Notes under the pieces: model-generated
Seen by the model: the letters and a program-made list of their open reading frames with translations, nothing else
Database searches by the model: none
What the model was told of the DNA's origin: nothing
Shown here: positions 1-8,996 of the stretch, piece by piece
Layout: each line of letters starts with the position of its first letter
Position numbering within the stretch: position 1 is the stretch's first letter
From: Actinomycetes bacterium
Lineage (GTDB): Bacteria; Actinomycetota; Acidimicrobiia; Acidimicrobiales; UBA8190
Assembly: GCA_021798135.1 (NCBI GenBank)
Contig: JAJZYI010000015.1
Span: 1 to 22,974, forward strand
Direction of reading: 5' to 3'
DNA length: 22,974 nucleotides
Made by a program: the position numbers and the translations under genes

Positions 1-2981
1 CAGTCGGTGCGGGCCAGGCCCCGCAGGGCGCGCCCGCCGAGTGCCGCACCGGCGGGGGTGTCGACGACGGCGAGCAGGCCGGTGGCGAGGGTGACCGTGT
101 CGACCGGCCACGGGTGCCAGCGCAGGCACTCGGCGACGGCTCGCTCGAGCTCCTGGCCGAGGTCGGCGACGGCGAAGTCCACGCGCTCCAGGACCTGGTG
201 GACCAGCTCGCCGAACCCGGCCCCGCCGGGGACGTCGCCGAGCGGCACGGGCGTGCTCGTCGCACCGCCGGGGGTGCCGGCGGCCGCCGGAGCGCCGTCA
301 CCGGGCACGTCCGGCCCCTCGTCGCCGGCGCGCGCGTCGCCGAGGGAGTCGTCGTCGGCGTCCTCGCCGCCCGGCTCGCCGGGACCGCCGGGCCCGACGG
401 CTTCGGCCTGGTCGGCGATGGCCGTGAAGGACCACCGCCGCGCCCGCCGGTCGGGCAGGCGGTCCAGCCGGGCGGTGCGCAGGTCGGTGGGGGCCGCGGC
501 CGCGTCGGGATCCCGCCACGGGGGGCCCGCCGGGCCGCGTCGGCGCGCAGGGGACACGTCGACGATCCCGTCGCCGGCGCCGAGCGCGTCGGCCAGGAAC
601 GCGACGGTCTCGTCGTCGGCGGGCAGGGCGACCCGGGCGGCGCCGAACCGGTGGGGGTCGACGGCGGCGCCGTCGCGGGCGAACAGGACGCGGGCGAGCC
701 CCGTCGCCTCGCCGTCCTTGGTCGGCGACCACCACAGCGCGGTGTGGTGGCGGGCCCTGGTGAGCGCGACGTACAGGAGGCGGAGGTTCTCGCCCACGGT
801 GCCGGCGGTGGCGAGGTCCCTGCGCCTGCGGGCGGCGGCGGCGGTCGGCCACCGCTCGGCGGAGGCGACGTCGAAGGTGCGCCGCCCGGTGGCATCGTCC
901 TGGAAGAGGACCTGCCGCGGCGCGGCCAGGCTGCCTCGCCACATGGTGGGGACGCAGACGACGGGGAACTCCAGTCCCTTGGCGGTGTGGATCGTCATGA
1001 TCTGGACGGCCTGGGCCTCCGACTCGACGCGCCGGGCGGTCACGTCCTGGTCGGGGTCGGGGGCAGGGCCGGCGCGCAGGTCGTCGAGCAGGGCCAGCAG
1101 GGTGGCGGCGGTCGGCCGGCGGCCGGCCGGCAGGGAGCGCAGCAGGCCGGCGACGTGCTCCAGGTCGGTGAGCAGCCGGTCCCCGTCGGCGGTGGCGAGC
1201 GCCCGGGCGGCCACCTGGGTCTCCGCCCACAGGTGCGCGCACAGCTCGACGGTGCCGCGCGCGGCGAGGAGCTCCGCCCAGCGGGCGAGGTCCTCCTGGA
1301 CGGCGCCGACGGCGGCGTCGTCGGCGGCGGCGACGTCGGCCAGGTGCCACCCGAAGAAGCACGACTGGGCGGCGGTGCGGGCACGGGCGGGGTCGGCCGG
1401 CTGGTCCAGCGCGGCGAGCAGCCACCGCCAGTGCCGCGCCGCCTCGGAGTCGAGGACGCTGTCGCCGCGGGCGATCACGGCCGGGATGCCCCGGGCTCGG
1501 AGCGCGCGCTGCAGGTCACGGCCCTCGGCGTTGCGGGCGACGAGGACGGCCACGTCGGCTGGCCGGAGCGCTCGCGTGGCGCCGTCCGCGCCCGCCGGCA
1601 GCCGTGCCGTGTCGAGCAGGCGGTGGACGTGGCCGGCGAGGTCGGCGGCCACGGCACGGTCCGCGGCGGCCGTGGTGACCTTGCCCGCGAGTGTCTGCTC
1701 GAGCCCGGCGCCGGCGGCGACCCGCACGGCCAGCGCGGGCAGCGGGTCCCCGGCCGGCGTGGTCATGCGGCGGTGCTCGTTGCCGGGGGCGGGGCCCACG
1801 GCGGCGAACGCGATGTCGTCGGACCCGAAGGTGGCGCCGGCGAGCAGCCGGCCCAGCGCGTCGAGGAGGGCGCCGTCGGAGCGCCAGTTGGTCGCGAGGG
1901 TGCGCCGGGCGACACCGGGTCCGGCGGTGGCTCGCAGGTAGGTGTGGACGTCGGCGCCGCGGAACCCGTAGATCGCCTGCTTGGGGTCGCCGACCAGGAC
2001 GAGCGCGGTGCCCGCGTCGGCGCCCGCGAACAGGCGCTCGAAGATCTCCCACTGCACCGGGTCGGTGTCCTGGAACTCGTCGACCAGTGCGACGCGGTAG
2101 CGGCGGCGCAGGGCGTCGACCGCGGCAGGGCTCGCCGCGAGCGCTTCGGCGAGCCCGGTGAGGACGTCGTCGAAGGACACCGTCCCGGCGTGGCGGCGCC
2201 TGCGGTGGACCTGTGCGACGGCCAGGTCGACGAGCCGGCGCCTGAGCGCGGCGGCGGGGGTGGCCCCCGGGTCGTCGAGGTCCGGGACGAGGCGGATGCC
2301 GGGGTTGCCGAGGACCGTGGCGACGGCTGCCTCCAGGTCCCCGACGGATGGGAGCAGGTCGACGCCGGCGGGGTCGTCGACGGCAGCGGCAGCCACCAGG
2401 TCGGCGCAGACGGAGGCGACGAGCGCCCGCGTGTCGTCGACGAGGGCGGCGTCGAGGTCGCCGGGCGCGGCCGAGCCGAGCGTGCCGAGCACCTGCTGGG
2501 CGAAGCTGTGGATGGTGGTGATGGTGGCGGCGTCGATGTCCGCCATGGCGCGCTCCACCCGCTCGAGCGTGCCGTCCCGGGCGGTGGAGGCCAGCAGCGC
2601 CAGCACCTCGTCCGGCGGCCTGTCGACGGGCTCGGCGACGCTACCGGGGTGGCCGGCGTCGCGGGCGTGGGCCACCGTGCGCTCGCCGGCGTCGGGGGCG
2701 TGGGCCACCGTGCGCTCGCCGGCGTCGGGGGCGTGGGCCACCGTGCGCAGGGCGGCGGCGGCCTCCGCCAGCCGGGAGCGGACCCGAACGCGCAGCTCTG
2801 CGGCAGCCGCCCGGGTGAAGGTGACGACGAGGATCTGGTCGATGGGGACGCCGGCCTCCGCCACGTAGCGGAGCACCAGGCCGGCGAGGGCGAAGGTCTT
2901 GCCGGTGCCGGCGCTCGCCTGGACGGCCACCACACCGTGCGGTAGCGGGTCGGTGAGCGAGAAGGTCCGGGGGGTGCTCAT
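1..2981 (-). CDS. recB: RecB, exodeoxyribonuclease V beta subunit (3' end of gene off the window)
   Basis: Superfamily 1 helicase-nuclease subunit of RecBCD, which resects double-strand ends for recombination. The 993 visible codons show Walker A (ASAGTGKT, about residues 22-29), TIHSF (156-160), Walker B VDEFQDTDP (300-308), GDPKQAIYGFRGAD (331-344), TNWRS (364-368), TIHTAKGLEF (around 661-672) and YVALTRARH (around 737-745). GFGELVHQVLERVDF (around 925-940) looks like the start of the C-terminal nuclease domain; its catalytic Asp/Lys residues lie beyond the edge, so nuclease competence cannot be judged. The ATG at 2981-2979 overlaps the recC TGA as ATGA, implying translational coupling. recD may follow on the left, as in many recCBD operons, but this is not visible. 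An 11-residue repeat sits at residues 81-105. The reading frame has no stop through to base 1. Confidence 0.93.
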   Translation of the reverse strand, partial: MSTPRTFSLTDPLPHGVVAVQASAGTGKTFALAGLVLRYVAEAGVPIDQILVVTFTRAAAAELRVRVRSRLAEAAAALRTVAHAPDAGERTVAHAPDAGERTVAHARDAGHPGSVAEPVDRPPDEVLALLASTARDGTLERVERAMADIDAATITTIHSFAQQVLGTLGSAAPGDLDAALVDDTRALVASVCADLVAAAAVDDPAGVDLLPSVGDLEAAVATVLGNPGIRLVPDLDDPGATPAAALRRRLVDLAVAQVHRRRRHAGTVSFDDVLTGLAEALAASPAAVDALRRRYRVALVDEFQDTDPVQWEIFERLFAGADAGTALVLVGDPKQAIYGFRGADVHTYLRATAGPGVARRTLATNWRSDGALLDALGRLLAGATFGSDDIAFAAVGPAPGNEHRRMTTPAGDPLPALAVRVAAGAGLEQTLAGKVTTAAADRAVAADLAGHVHRLLDTARLPAGADGATRALRPADVAVLVARNAEGRDLQRALRARGIPAVIARGDSVLDSEAARHWRWLLAALDQPADPARARTAAQSCFFGWHLADVAAADDAAVGAVQEDLARWAELLAARGTVELCAHLWAETQVAARALATADGDRLLTDLEHVAGLLRSLPAGRRPTAATLLALLDDLRAGPAPDPDQDVTARRVESEAQAVQIMTIHTAKGLEFPVVCVPTMWRGSLAAPRQVLFQDDATGRRTFDVASAERWPTAAAARRRRDLATAGTVGENLRLLYVALTRARHHTALWWSPTKDGEATGLARVLFARDGAAVDPHRFGAARVALPADDETVAFLADALGAGDGIVDVSPARRRGPAGPPWRDPDAAAAPTDLRTARLDRLPDRRARRWSFTAIADQAEAVGPGGPGEPGGEDADDDSLGDARAGDEGPDVPGDGAPAAAGTPGGATSTPVPLGDVPGGAGFGELVHQVLERVDFAVADLGQELERAVAECLRWHPWPVDTVTLATGLLAVVDTPAGAALGGRALRGLARTD
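2665..2748. repeat. 33-bp in-frame tandem repeat inside recB
   Basis: Two identical 33-bp copies (2665-2697 and 2698-2730) are followed by an 18-bp partial third copy (2731-2748). On the minus strand they encode repeated VAHAPDAGERT, in an apparently variable stretch between helicase motif Ia and the TIHSF motif. The unit is a multiple of three, so copy-number change would keep the frame. Confidence 0.9.
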
Positions 2982-5900
2982 GTTCGCCCAGCGTCGGGCG
3001 TGGTGGGCGTGGTGGGCGTGGCGGCCCCGGCGACGCGGGCCGGGGTGGGTGCGGTGGTGGCGAGGACGGTGCCCCACAGGTGGTCGGCGTAGCGGGTGGC
3101 GCGGTCGGCGGCCGGTCCCGGCGGGTCGTGCGGCTGCACGGCGAGGGCGCGGACCTCGTCGAAGGTGAGCCTGCCGAAGGCGATGACGTGCGCCTCGTCG
3201 TCGGCGTCGCCGGGGCGGCCGAAGGGTGCCCAGTCGCCGGCGCCGGCGCGGCGCTCGTGGAGCGCGACCGACAGCCGGGGGAACAGCGGCAGGGGCTCGG
3301 TCCGGGCTCGCCGGTACACGTCGACGGCGACGGACAGGCCGGTCGTGGCGGCGTCCCGGCGCTCGGCGGCGGACGCGCCGGCCACGACGAGGTCGACCAC
3401 CTCGGCCGAGCCGGGCCGCCCGCTCGGGCGCACGACGACGCTGCGCCATGCCGGTGCGGGGTCGGTGGCGGCGAGCGCGACCAGCGGGAGCCAGGCGCCG
3501 AGGTGGTGGTCGGGGCGCGGCGAGGAGAAGGTGACCGAGGCGGGACCGGGGGTGCCGGGCGGGAGGCGCCCCTCGACCTCGCCGACCACCCGGGTGCCGT
3601 CGGCCAGCACCACGTCGACGGGATGACGCTCGGCGCCGGGACCGGCGGTCACCCCGATGGCGGCGGCGCGCGCCAGCAGGCGGCCGACCTGGGCGTGCAC
3701 CGCGGCCACGGCCGAGTCGCCGAGCCCGCCGGGGGGCAGGGTGCCCAGTGCCCGCTCGTGGCGCTCCCAGTCGGCGTCGTTCCGGCCGGCGGCCCGGGCC
3801 GCGATGAGCCGCTGCGCCGCGGCCCAGCGGGCCAGGGGATCGAGCGCGGTGGGGAGGTCGTCGGCAGGTCCGTGGCCGTCGGCGGCGACGTGGAGGCCGA
3901 GCCGCTCGCGCAGGAAGGCCCGGACCGGGTGCGCCAGGAAGCGGGCCAGCTCGCCCAGGGTGACGACCCCGGGGTCGTCACCGTCGCCCGTCGGCGGGAA
4001 GGGCGGCGCCGGCACCGGCACGGCGCGCCGGGCGCGGGCCCGTGCTGCGGCGAGCGCACCGGGGTCGAAGCTCCACGGGCGGTGCCCGGCGATGCCGCCG
4101 GGCACCAGGCACCGGGCGTCGAACGGCTGGAACGGGTGGACGATCTCGACGCCGCGGGCGGGGCGGGCGGCGGGCGCCAGCGTGGCGAGCACGGCGTCGT
4201 GGAGCTCGGCGTAGACGACGGCGGGTGGCACGTCCTGGTTCGTCCGCACGTCGTGGCCGGTGCGGGTCGCGATCAGGTGGTCGCCGGCGGCCAGGACCGC
4301 GTCGAGCAGGGCTTGCCGCACCTCGGCGCGCTCGTCACGGTCGCCGACGCAGGCTGCGGCCGCGACCAGGTCGTCCCCGTCGCCGGTGCCGGCGCCGGCC
4401 GTGGCCGTCTCGTCGAGCCCGAGCAGGCACACGACGCGGAAGGGGACGGCGCGCAGGGCCGCCAGGGAGCCGACGACGATGCCGCCCCGGAAGACGTCGG
4501 AGCGGCCGGGGCTGCCCTGCAACCGGTCGCCGAGCAGGCGCCGCATGTCGGCCAGGGTCAGCGCCGGCCGCGCCGGTTCGCCGCCGACCGCCGCTTCGCC
4601 CTCGATCTGGGCCAGCAGGCGGTCGAGCTGCTGTCGTTGCCAGGCATCGGCCGGATCGACGGCGAACAGGTCGCGCGCTGCGTCGGCCAGGGTGCGGCAC
4701 CATGCGTGGACCGGCCGGGGCCGCACCGCGTCGGCGACCAGGGTGCCGAGGCGGGCGACGAGGTCGGCCACCCGCCCGGCGACCGCCATGTCCCCGCCCT
4801 CCACCCCGAGCGGTGCGATGCCGCCGACGGCGACGCCCAGGTCGTCGTCGCCGACGGCCACGCCCAGGAGCACGCGGTCGACACCGAAGCGCCAGGTGTG
4901 CTGCTCCACCGCTGCCGGGACGTCCCAGGCGGCCCGGTGCGGGCCGTCGATCCCCCACCGCACGTCGGCGCCGACGGTCCACTCTGCCGTGGCGCGCAGC
5001 GCGTCGTCGTCGAGGTCGAAGCGCCGGCGCACCGGCGCCAGGCCGGCGAAGGCGAGCACCTCGGTGGCGGTGCACCGGCCGGCCAGCAGGTCCAGGAGCG
5101 CGGCCAGCGCTCCGAGCACCGGCGAGGCCTGGCGCAGCGACCGGTCGGTCACCCGGTAGCGCAGGCGAGGCGGCGACGACGGCGGCGGTTGGCCTGGCTC
5201 GTCGACCGACGGTCCGAACCCGCCCGCCACGAGCGGCCCGAAGCGGGCGACGTCCGGGCACAGGACGACGACGTCGTCCTCGCGCAGGGTCGGGTCGTCG
5301 GCCAGCAGGTGGAGGATCGCGTCGCGCAGCACCTCGACCTGGCGCTCGGGGCCGTGGCACGAGTGCAGCTGGACCGAGCGGTCGCCGGGGTCCGGGACCA
5401 GGTCCCCGGCGGGCAGCGCGTCGGCGCGGATGTCGTGCTGGAGCCGGGCCAGGACGGACGTCGGCATGGCTGGGCCACGGCCGGCCGGGGCGTCGTCCGG
5501 TCCGGTGACCGGGCCGGTCGTGCCGGCACCGTCGGTGCGGACCTGCGACCTGCCAGGCGGCATGGCGCTCGCGGGAGTCGGGGCGGCGGCAGCGGGTGGG
5601 GCGCCGGCAGCTGGTGGGGCGGGGGCCGGTGCGGCGGGGGCCGGTGCCGCGGCCAGCAGGACGGTCCGCTCCCGCCATGCCCGGCCCCACGACCGCAGCA
5701 GCGGGTGGCGGACGCTGGACGCCGACGCGTCCTCGCCCCGCAGGGGAGCGGGCGAGCCCGGCGCCCGCTGCGATGCCGCGGCCACGGCGCGCGCCGCCGC
5801 GGGCGACGGGTCGAGCAGGAGCACGTGGAGCTCGCGGCAGGCCGCGACCGCGTGGAGCAGGTCGACGAACGGGGCCCCGCCGGGCAGCGTGGTGATCCCG

Positions 5901-6625
5901 AACACCGCCAGGCGGGGCGGCAGGTCCACCGCCAGGTCCCCGGCTCGCAGGGCGGCCAGCAGGTCCGGGAGGCGCTCGGGCGGGCTCGCCGACCCCACCC
6001 GCTCCCGTACCAGGCGCCACAGGTGGGGCTGCCAGCGCTGGGCGGCGCCGATGGCCCGCCCGGTCGCGTCGACGTCGTGGCCCGCGTGCCAGCTCGCCAC
6101 CATCGCCGGGCGGTGGGTGGCGTAGCGGTCGAACAGGTCGGCGAGGCGCCGGGCCCGGCCGAACCGGGTGGCGCCGTCGGGGAGGCGGGTGACGGGTCCC
6201 AGCCGGTCGTCGCCACCGGCGCCGTCGAGCACGTCCAGCACGGCCCAGACGAGCCGCTCGGGCTGCCACGGGTCGGGCTCGCCGGTCCCGCGCTCGCCGT
6301 GCAGCACGGCGGCGCGCAGGGCGCCGGGGAAGGCGAGCGCCACGTTCGCCGTCACCCCGTCGCCTCCGGGAGGCGCTCCGGTCACCGTCGACGGCATCCG
6401 GAGTGGCAGTGGCAGTGGCAGTGGCAGTGGCTGGGCCGGGCCGGGTGGCGCGGCGGGGGTCGCTCCGAGGGTGCGGGCGAGCCGCAGGGCGAGCCATCGC
6501 TGCATCGCCCCCGTGGGCACCGCCACCCAGTCCGGCGCCAGCGGGTCGGGCGGGGTCTGCGCCAGGATGCCGGCCAGCGCGTCGGCGAGTGGGCCGAGGG
6601 CGCTGGCACGCACGACGTGGAGCAC
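2978..6625 (-). CDS. recC: RecC, exodeoxyribonuclease V gamma subunit
   Basis: 1215 residues. RecC is the Chi-recognising subunit of RecBCD, with an inactive helicase-like fold and an inactive nuclease-like C-terminus. Family-typical segments are the N-terminus (MLHVVRASALGPLADALAGI), VQLHSCHGPERQVEVLRDAI (418-437), VFRGGIVVGSLAALRAVPFR followed by VVCLLGLDET (711-740), and TGHDVRTNQDVPP (789-801). Start is the GTG at 6625, which gives the usual N-terminus; no better start is visible. Two low-complexity insertions stand out: a Pro-Leu run at 67-75 from a 6-bp DNA repeat, and a Pro/Ala-rich linker at about 326-356. It overlaps recB by ATGA and is 125 bp downstream of hemH on the same strand. 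I see no clear promoter in that repeat-filled spacer. Confidence 0.93.
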   Translation of the reverse strand: MLHVVRASALGPLADALAGILAQTPPDPLAPDWVAVPTGAMQRWLALRLARTLGATPAAPPGPAQPLPLPLPLPLRMPSTVTGAPPGGDGVTANVALAFPGALRAAVLHGERGTGEPDPWQPERLVWAVLDVLDGAGGDDRLGPVTRLPDGATRFGRARRLADLFDRYATHRPAMVASWHAGHDVDATGRAIGAAQRWQPHLWRLVRERVGSASPPERLPDLLAALRAGDLAVDLPPRLAVFGITTLPGGAPFVDLLHAVAACRELHVLLLDPSPAAARAVAAASQRAPGSPAPLRGEDASASSVRHPLLRSWGRAWRERTVLLAAAPAPAAPAPAPPAAGAPPAAAAPTPASAMPPGRSQVRTDGAGTTGPVTGPDDAPAGRGPAMPTSVLARLQHDIRADALPAGDLVPDPGDRSVQLHSCHGPERQVEVLRDAILHLLADDPTLREDDVVVLCPDVARFGPLVAGGFGPSVDEPGQPPPSSPPRLRYRVTDRSLRQASPVLGALAALLDLLAGRCTATEVLAFAGLAPVRRRFDLDDDALRATAEWTVGADVRWGIDGPHRAAWDVPAAVEQHTWRFGVDRVLLGVAVGDDDLGVAVGGIAPLGVEGGDMAVAGRVADLVARLGTLVADAVRPRPVHAWCRTLADAARDLFAVDPADAWQRQQLDRLLAQIEGEAAVGGEPARPALTLADMRRLLGDRLQGSPGRSDVFRGGIVVGSLAALRAVPFRVVCLLGLDETATAGAGTGDGDDLVAAAACVGDRDERAEVRQALLDAVLAAGDHLIATRTGHDVRTNQDVPPAVVYAELHDAVLATLAPAARPARGVEIVHPFQPFDARCLVPGGIAGHRPWSFDPGALAAARARARRAVPVPAPPFPPTGDGDDPGVVTLGELARFLAHPVRAFLRERLGLHVAADGHGPADDLPTALDPLARWAAAQRLIAARAAGRNDADWERHERALGTLPPGGLGDSAVAAVHAQVGRLLARAAAIGVTAGPGAERHPVDVVLADGTRVVGEVEGRLPPGTPGPASVTFSSPRPDHHLGAWLPLVALAATDPAPAWRSVVVRPSGRPGSAEVVDLVVAGASAAERRDAATTGLSVAVDVYRRARTEPLPLFPRLSVALHERRAGAGDWAPFGRPGDADDEAHVIAFGRLTFDEVRALAVQPHDPPGPAADRATRYADHLWGTVLATTAPTPARVAGAATPTTPTTPDAGRT
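6402..6431. repeat. Five perfect AGTGGC hexamers inside recC
   Basis: Five back-to-back copies of a 6-bp unit read as Pro-Leu dipeptides on the minus strand (recC residues about 66-75). Each copy adds two residues without shifting the frame, so this is a likely length-variable site. Confidence 0.92.
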
Positions 6626-6665
6626 GGGCGAAGACTAGCGAGCAGCTGTGTCGGTGCCCGGGTCT

Positions 6666-6737
6666 GGCGGTTGGGGCCTGGCGGTTGGGGCCTGGTGGCC
6701 CGGGGCCTGGCGGTTGGGGCCTGGTGGCCCGGGGCCT
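6666..6737. repeat. Intergenic 14/15-bp minisatellite between hemH and recC
   Basis: Two related units, A (GGCGGTTGGGGCCT, 14 bp) and B (GGTGGCCCGGGGCCT, 15 bp), are arranged A-A-B-A-B at 6666, 6680, 6694, 6709 and 6723, with a decayed copy after 6738. The array fills most of the 125-bp spacer upstream of recC. It has no spacers and units are too short for CRISPR. Whether it affects recC expression cannot be told. Confidence 0.88.
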
Positions 6738-6750
6738 GGCAGGTGGCCCT

Positions 6751-7986
6751 TCAGGGCCGGGAGGCCGGACCCGGGCAGCAGCCCGGGTCGCACCGGTCGG
6801 GCGCCGGTCCCAGGCGACCCCAGGACCGCCGGGGCGATGCCGGCTCGAGCCGTTCGGTCACCAGCTCGCGGACCATCGCGACGAACCCGGGCGCCGTTCC
6901 CGGCGTCGCGGCGCGGACGACGCGCAGCCCGCGTGCCCGCCCGGCCTCGGCAGCGACGGTGTCGAGGTCGTAGACGACCTCCATGTGGTCGGAGACGAAG
7001 CCGATGGGGGCGAGCACGACCGATCGGGTCCCTGCCGGCAGGTCCCCGATGGCGTCGACCACGTCGGGCTCGAGCCACGGCTGGCCTGGCGGTCCCGACC
7101 GGCTCTGCCACACCAGCCGCCAGCGGCTGCCCGGCACGCCGGCACCCGCCGCGACCAGGCCGGCCGTGTCCGTCAGCTGCTCCTCGTAGGCGGAGGTGGC
7201 CGCCAGCGAGCGGGGGATGCTGTGCGCGCAGAAGAGGACCTGGGCGGGCCTGCCGTCGCCGCCGTCCCCGGCTTCGTCGAGGGCGTCGCGCAGCGAGGCC
7301 ACCCACGTCTGCACGAAGCCCGGGTGGTTGTGGAAGAGCCGCAGCTTGTCGATCACCGGCGCGCCCGGGCCGACCTCGGCGCGGGCCGCCTGGATGTCGT
7401 CGAGGTACTGGCGGCAGCCGCTGTACGAGGCGTAGGCAGAGGTGACGAAGGCCAGCGCCCGGCGAACGCCGTCGTCGCGCATGCGCCCCACCTCGTCGGC
7501 CAGCAGGGGCGCCCAGTTGCGGTTGCCCCAGTAGACCGGCAGCGCCAGCCCCGACGAGGCAAGCTCGGCACGCAGGGCGGCCACCAGGGCGCGGCTGTGG
7601 CCGTTGATGGGGGACACGCCGCCGAAGCGGTGGTAGTGCTCGGCCACCTCGGCCAGCCGGGCCTCGGGGACGTCGCGGCCGCGCAGCACGCGCCGGAGGA
7701 AGGGCTCGACGTCGGCGGGACCCTCGGGACCGCCGAACGACACCACCAGCACCGCGTCGTAGGCCGGCCGGCCCGCCGGCTTGACGTCTCGGGGAACCGC
7801 CGGCCTGCCGTCCCCGACGGACCGGCGGTCGGTGCCAACCCCGTCGTCAGCGTGGTCGTCGCCGGCCGGCCGGCGCTCCGTGCCGCCGGCCGCGGCGCCG
7901 CGCCCCGCCGCGTCGCCTCCACCGGGGGCTGGGCCACCTCCACCGGCGGCTGGGCCACCTCCACCGGCACCGGCTGGTCCGTGCAC
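6751..7986 (-). CDS. hemH: Ferrochelatase (protoporphyrin or coproporphyrin III type)
   Basis: Inserts Fe2+ into porphyrin near the end of haem synthesis; in actinobacteria the homologous enzyme is usually the coproporphyrin III ferrochelatase (CpfC). Family landmarks are VVSFGGPEGP (81-90), FGGVSPINGH (121-130), SAYASYSGCRQYLDD (183-197), catalytic FCAHSIPRS with His255, and GFVSDHMEVVYDLD (329-342) with Glu336. Cys191 plus Cys399, Cys403 and Cys404 near the C-terminus resemble the four-Cys [2Fe-2S] arrangement reported for actinobacterial ferrochelatases. The first roughly 70 residues are a Gly/Pro/Ala-rich extension not expected in the family, partly built from a 21-bp DNA repeat. I see no alternative ATG/GTG between the GTG at 7986 and the core; a GTG at residue 79 would remove the first strand. 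recC follows downstream on the same strand. Confidence 0.93.
   Translation of the reverse strand: MHGPAGAGGGGPAAGGGGPAPGGGDAAGRGAAAGGTERRPAGDDHADDGVGTDRRSVGDGRPAVPRDVKPAGRPAYDAVLVVSFGGPEGPADVEPFLRRVLRGRDVPEARLAEVAEHYHRFGGVSPINGHSRALVAALRAELASSGLALPVYWGNRNWAPLLADEVGRMRDDGVRRALAFVTSAYASYSGCRQYLDDIQAARAEVGPGAPVIDKLRLFHNHPGFVQTWVASLRDALDEAGDGGDGRPAQVLFCAHSIPRSLAATSAYEEQLTDTAGLVAAGAGVPGSRWRLVWQSRSGPPGQPWLEPDVVDAIGDLPAGTRSVVLAPIGFVSDHMEVVYDLDTVAAEAGRARGLRVVRAATPGTAPGFVAMVRELVTERLEPASPRRSWGRLGPAPDRCDPGCCPGPASRP
7929..7970. repeat. Two 21-bp tandem units in the hemH N-terminal extension
   Basis: Near-identical 21-bp units at 7929-7949 and 7950-7970 encode Gly/Pro-rich heptads in the unusual ferrochelatase extension. 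This suggests the extension grew by in-frame slippage. Confidence 0.8.
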
Positions 7987-8038
7987 GCCGCGCAGCCTAC
8001 CGACCCGCTCCTCTCGGCCGTCCCGCTAGCGTCGGGCC

Positions 8039-8734
8039 GTGGTCGACCGCCTGGTGCTGTGGGACATCGACGGCACCCTGGTCCGCGCCGGCGACCTCGG
8101 CGCGGCCGTGTTCGACCGGGCCCTGCTGGCCGTGCTGGGCCGCGCCCCGTCGGAGCGCATCCGGATGAGCGGCAAGACCGACCCGCAGATCGTCCACGAG
8201 TACCTGGAGCTGATGGAGGTCGACGACCGCGAGGTGGTCCCCGACGTCCTCCGCCGGCTGGAGCTGGAGCTCGCCGCCGAGCGGCACCGCCTGGCCGCCG
8301 ACGGGAGCGCGTGCGAGGGCGCCGGGGCGGCGCTCGAGCGGCTGGCCTCGGACCGCCGCCTGGCCCAGTCGGTGCTGACCGGCAACCTCGCCGCCAACGC
8401 GATGGTCAAGTTGGCGGCGTTCGGGTTGGAGCGCTGGCTCGACGTGGAGGCGGGAGCGTTCGGTAGCGACCACGCGGACCGGCGGGAGCTGGTGGACGTC
8501 GCGCTGGCACGCCAGGCGTCGCTGCGCGGCCTGCACCTGCGCCCCGACCAGGTGTGGGTGGTCGGCGACACACCCAACGACCTGGCCTGCGCGCGTGCCG
8601 GCGGCACGCGGTGCCTGCTGGTCGCCACCGGGCGTTACGGCGAGGACGAGCTGCGGGCGCTCGGTCCCGATGCCGTCCTGCCCGACCTCGCCGACACCGA
8701 GCGGGTCGAGGCCGTCCTGACCGCCGGGCTGTGA
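8039..8734 (+). CDS. HAD-superfamily hydrolase, phosphoglycolate phosphatase-like
   Basis: 231-residue soluble HAD phosphatase. Motif I is LWDIDGTLV, with nucleophile Asp9 and general acid Asp11. A Thr-containing motif II lies in SVLTGN (about 118-123), and motif IV is VVGDTPNDLACARAG (about 178-192). A helical C1-type cap sits between motifs I and II. The family dephosphorylates small phosphate esters (phosphoglycolate, sugar phosphates, nucleotides), but specificity cannot be read from sequence. GTG start at 8039, 52 bp from the divergent hemH start; the upstream Shine-Dalgarno is weak. It is followed by a hairpin and then by an unrelated catabolic operon, so it is probably monocistronic. 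Confidence 0.85.
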   Translation: MVDRLVLWDIDGTLVRAGDLGAAVFDRALLAVLGRAPSERIRMSGKTDPQIVHEYLELMEVDDREVVPDVLRRLELELAAERHRLAADGSACEGAGAALERLASDRRLAQSVLTGNLAANAMVKLAAFGLERWLDVEAGAFGSDHADRRELVDVALARQASLRGLHLRPDQVWVVGDTPNDLACARAGGTRCLLVATGRYGEDELRALGPDAVLPDLADTERVEAVLTAGL

Positions 8735-8735
8735 G

Positions 8736-8760
8736 GCAGGGGGCGCCGTCGCCGCCCTGC
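8736..8760 (+). terminator. Hairpin just after the HAD gene
   Basis: GCAGGGGGCG (8736-8745) pairs with CGCCGCCCTGC (8750-8760), with one bulged base and a 4-nt loop, directly after the stop codon. There is no T-run, which is common for actinobacterial terminators. Judged by eye, with no folding energy calculated. Confidence 0.45.
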
Positions 8761-8996
8761 TCGGAGCGCCTGGCCGGCGGTGCCCGGCTCGCCGTGACGT
8801 AGCGGTTGTCCCGACGCCCTGACGCCTTCGCGTCCCGGCACCGCGACATCCGGGACACCCGTGACCCGGTCGTGCCGAGCGGTCGGGAACGACGCAGGTG
8901 CCGTCACCGGGTCGCCGTCGTGTCGGCGGCGCGCCAGCCTGCCGAACGCAAAATCCCTGCTCGGCAGCGTGTCGCGACGGTGGGCCCATCGAGGGG
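8761..8996. other. Non-coding spacer, nothing recognised
   Basis: Spacer between the HAD gene hairpin and the operon A promoter candidate. It holds short GC-rich dyads but no convincing gene, RNA or repeat. Short open frames here lack homology-like features and Shine-Dalgarno support. Confidence 0.5.

Noticed and set aside
114..2945. 943-codon plus-strand open frame opposite recB
   Set aside because: Composition is biased Gly/Ala/Arg without motifs, and it is in antisense codon register with recB, which has all helicase motifs.
6666..6737. Possible CRISPR-like array
   Set aside because: Units of 14-15 bp are directly adjacent with no unique spacers, and no cas genes are present.
3080..6973. 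1297-codon plus-strand open frame opposite recC and the hemH end
   Set aside because: Antisense shadow of recC caused by high GC; low-complexity protein, no Shine-Dalgarno, no recognisable domain.
6403..8466. 687-codon plus-strand open frame across hemH into the HAD gene
   Set aside because: Runs antisense through hemH and out of frame through the HAD gene; both real genes have catalytic motifs.
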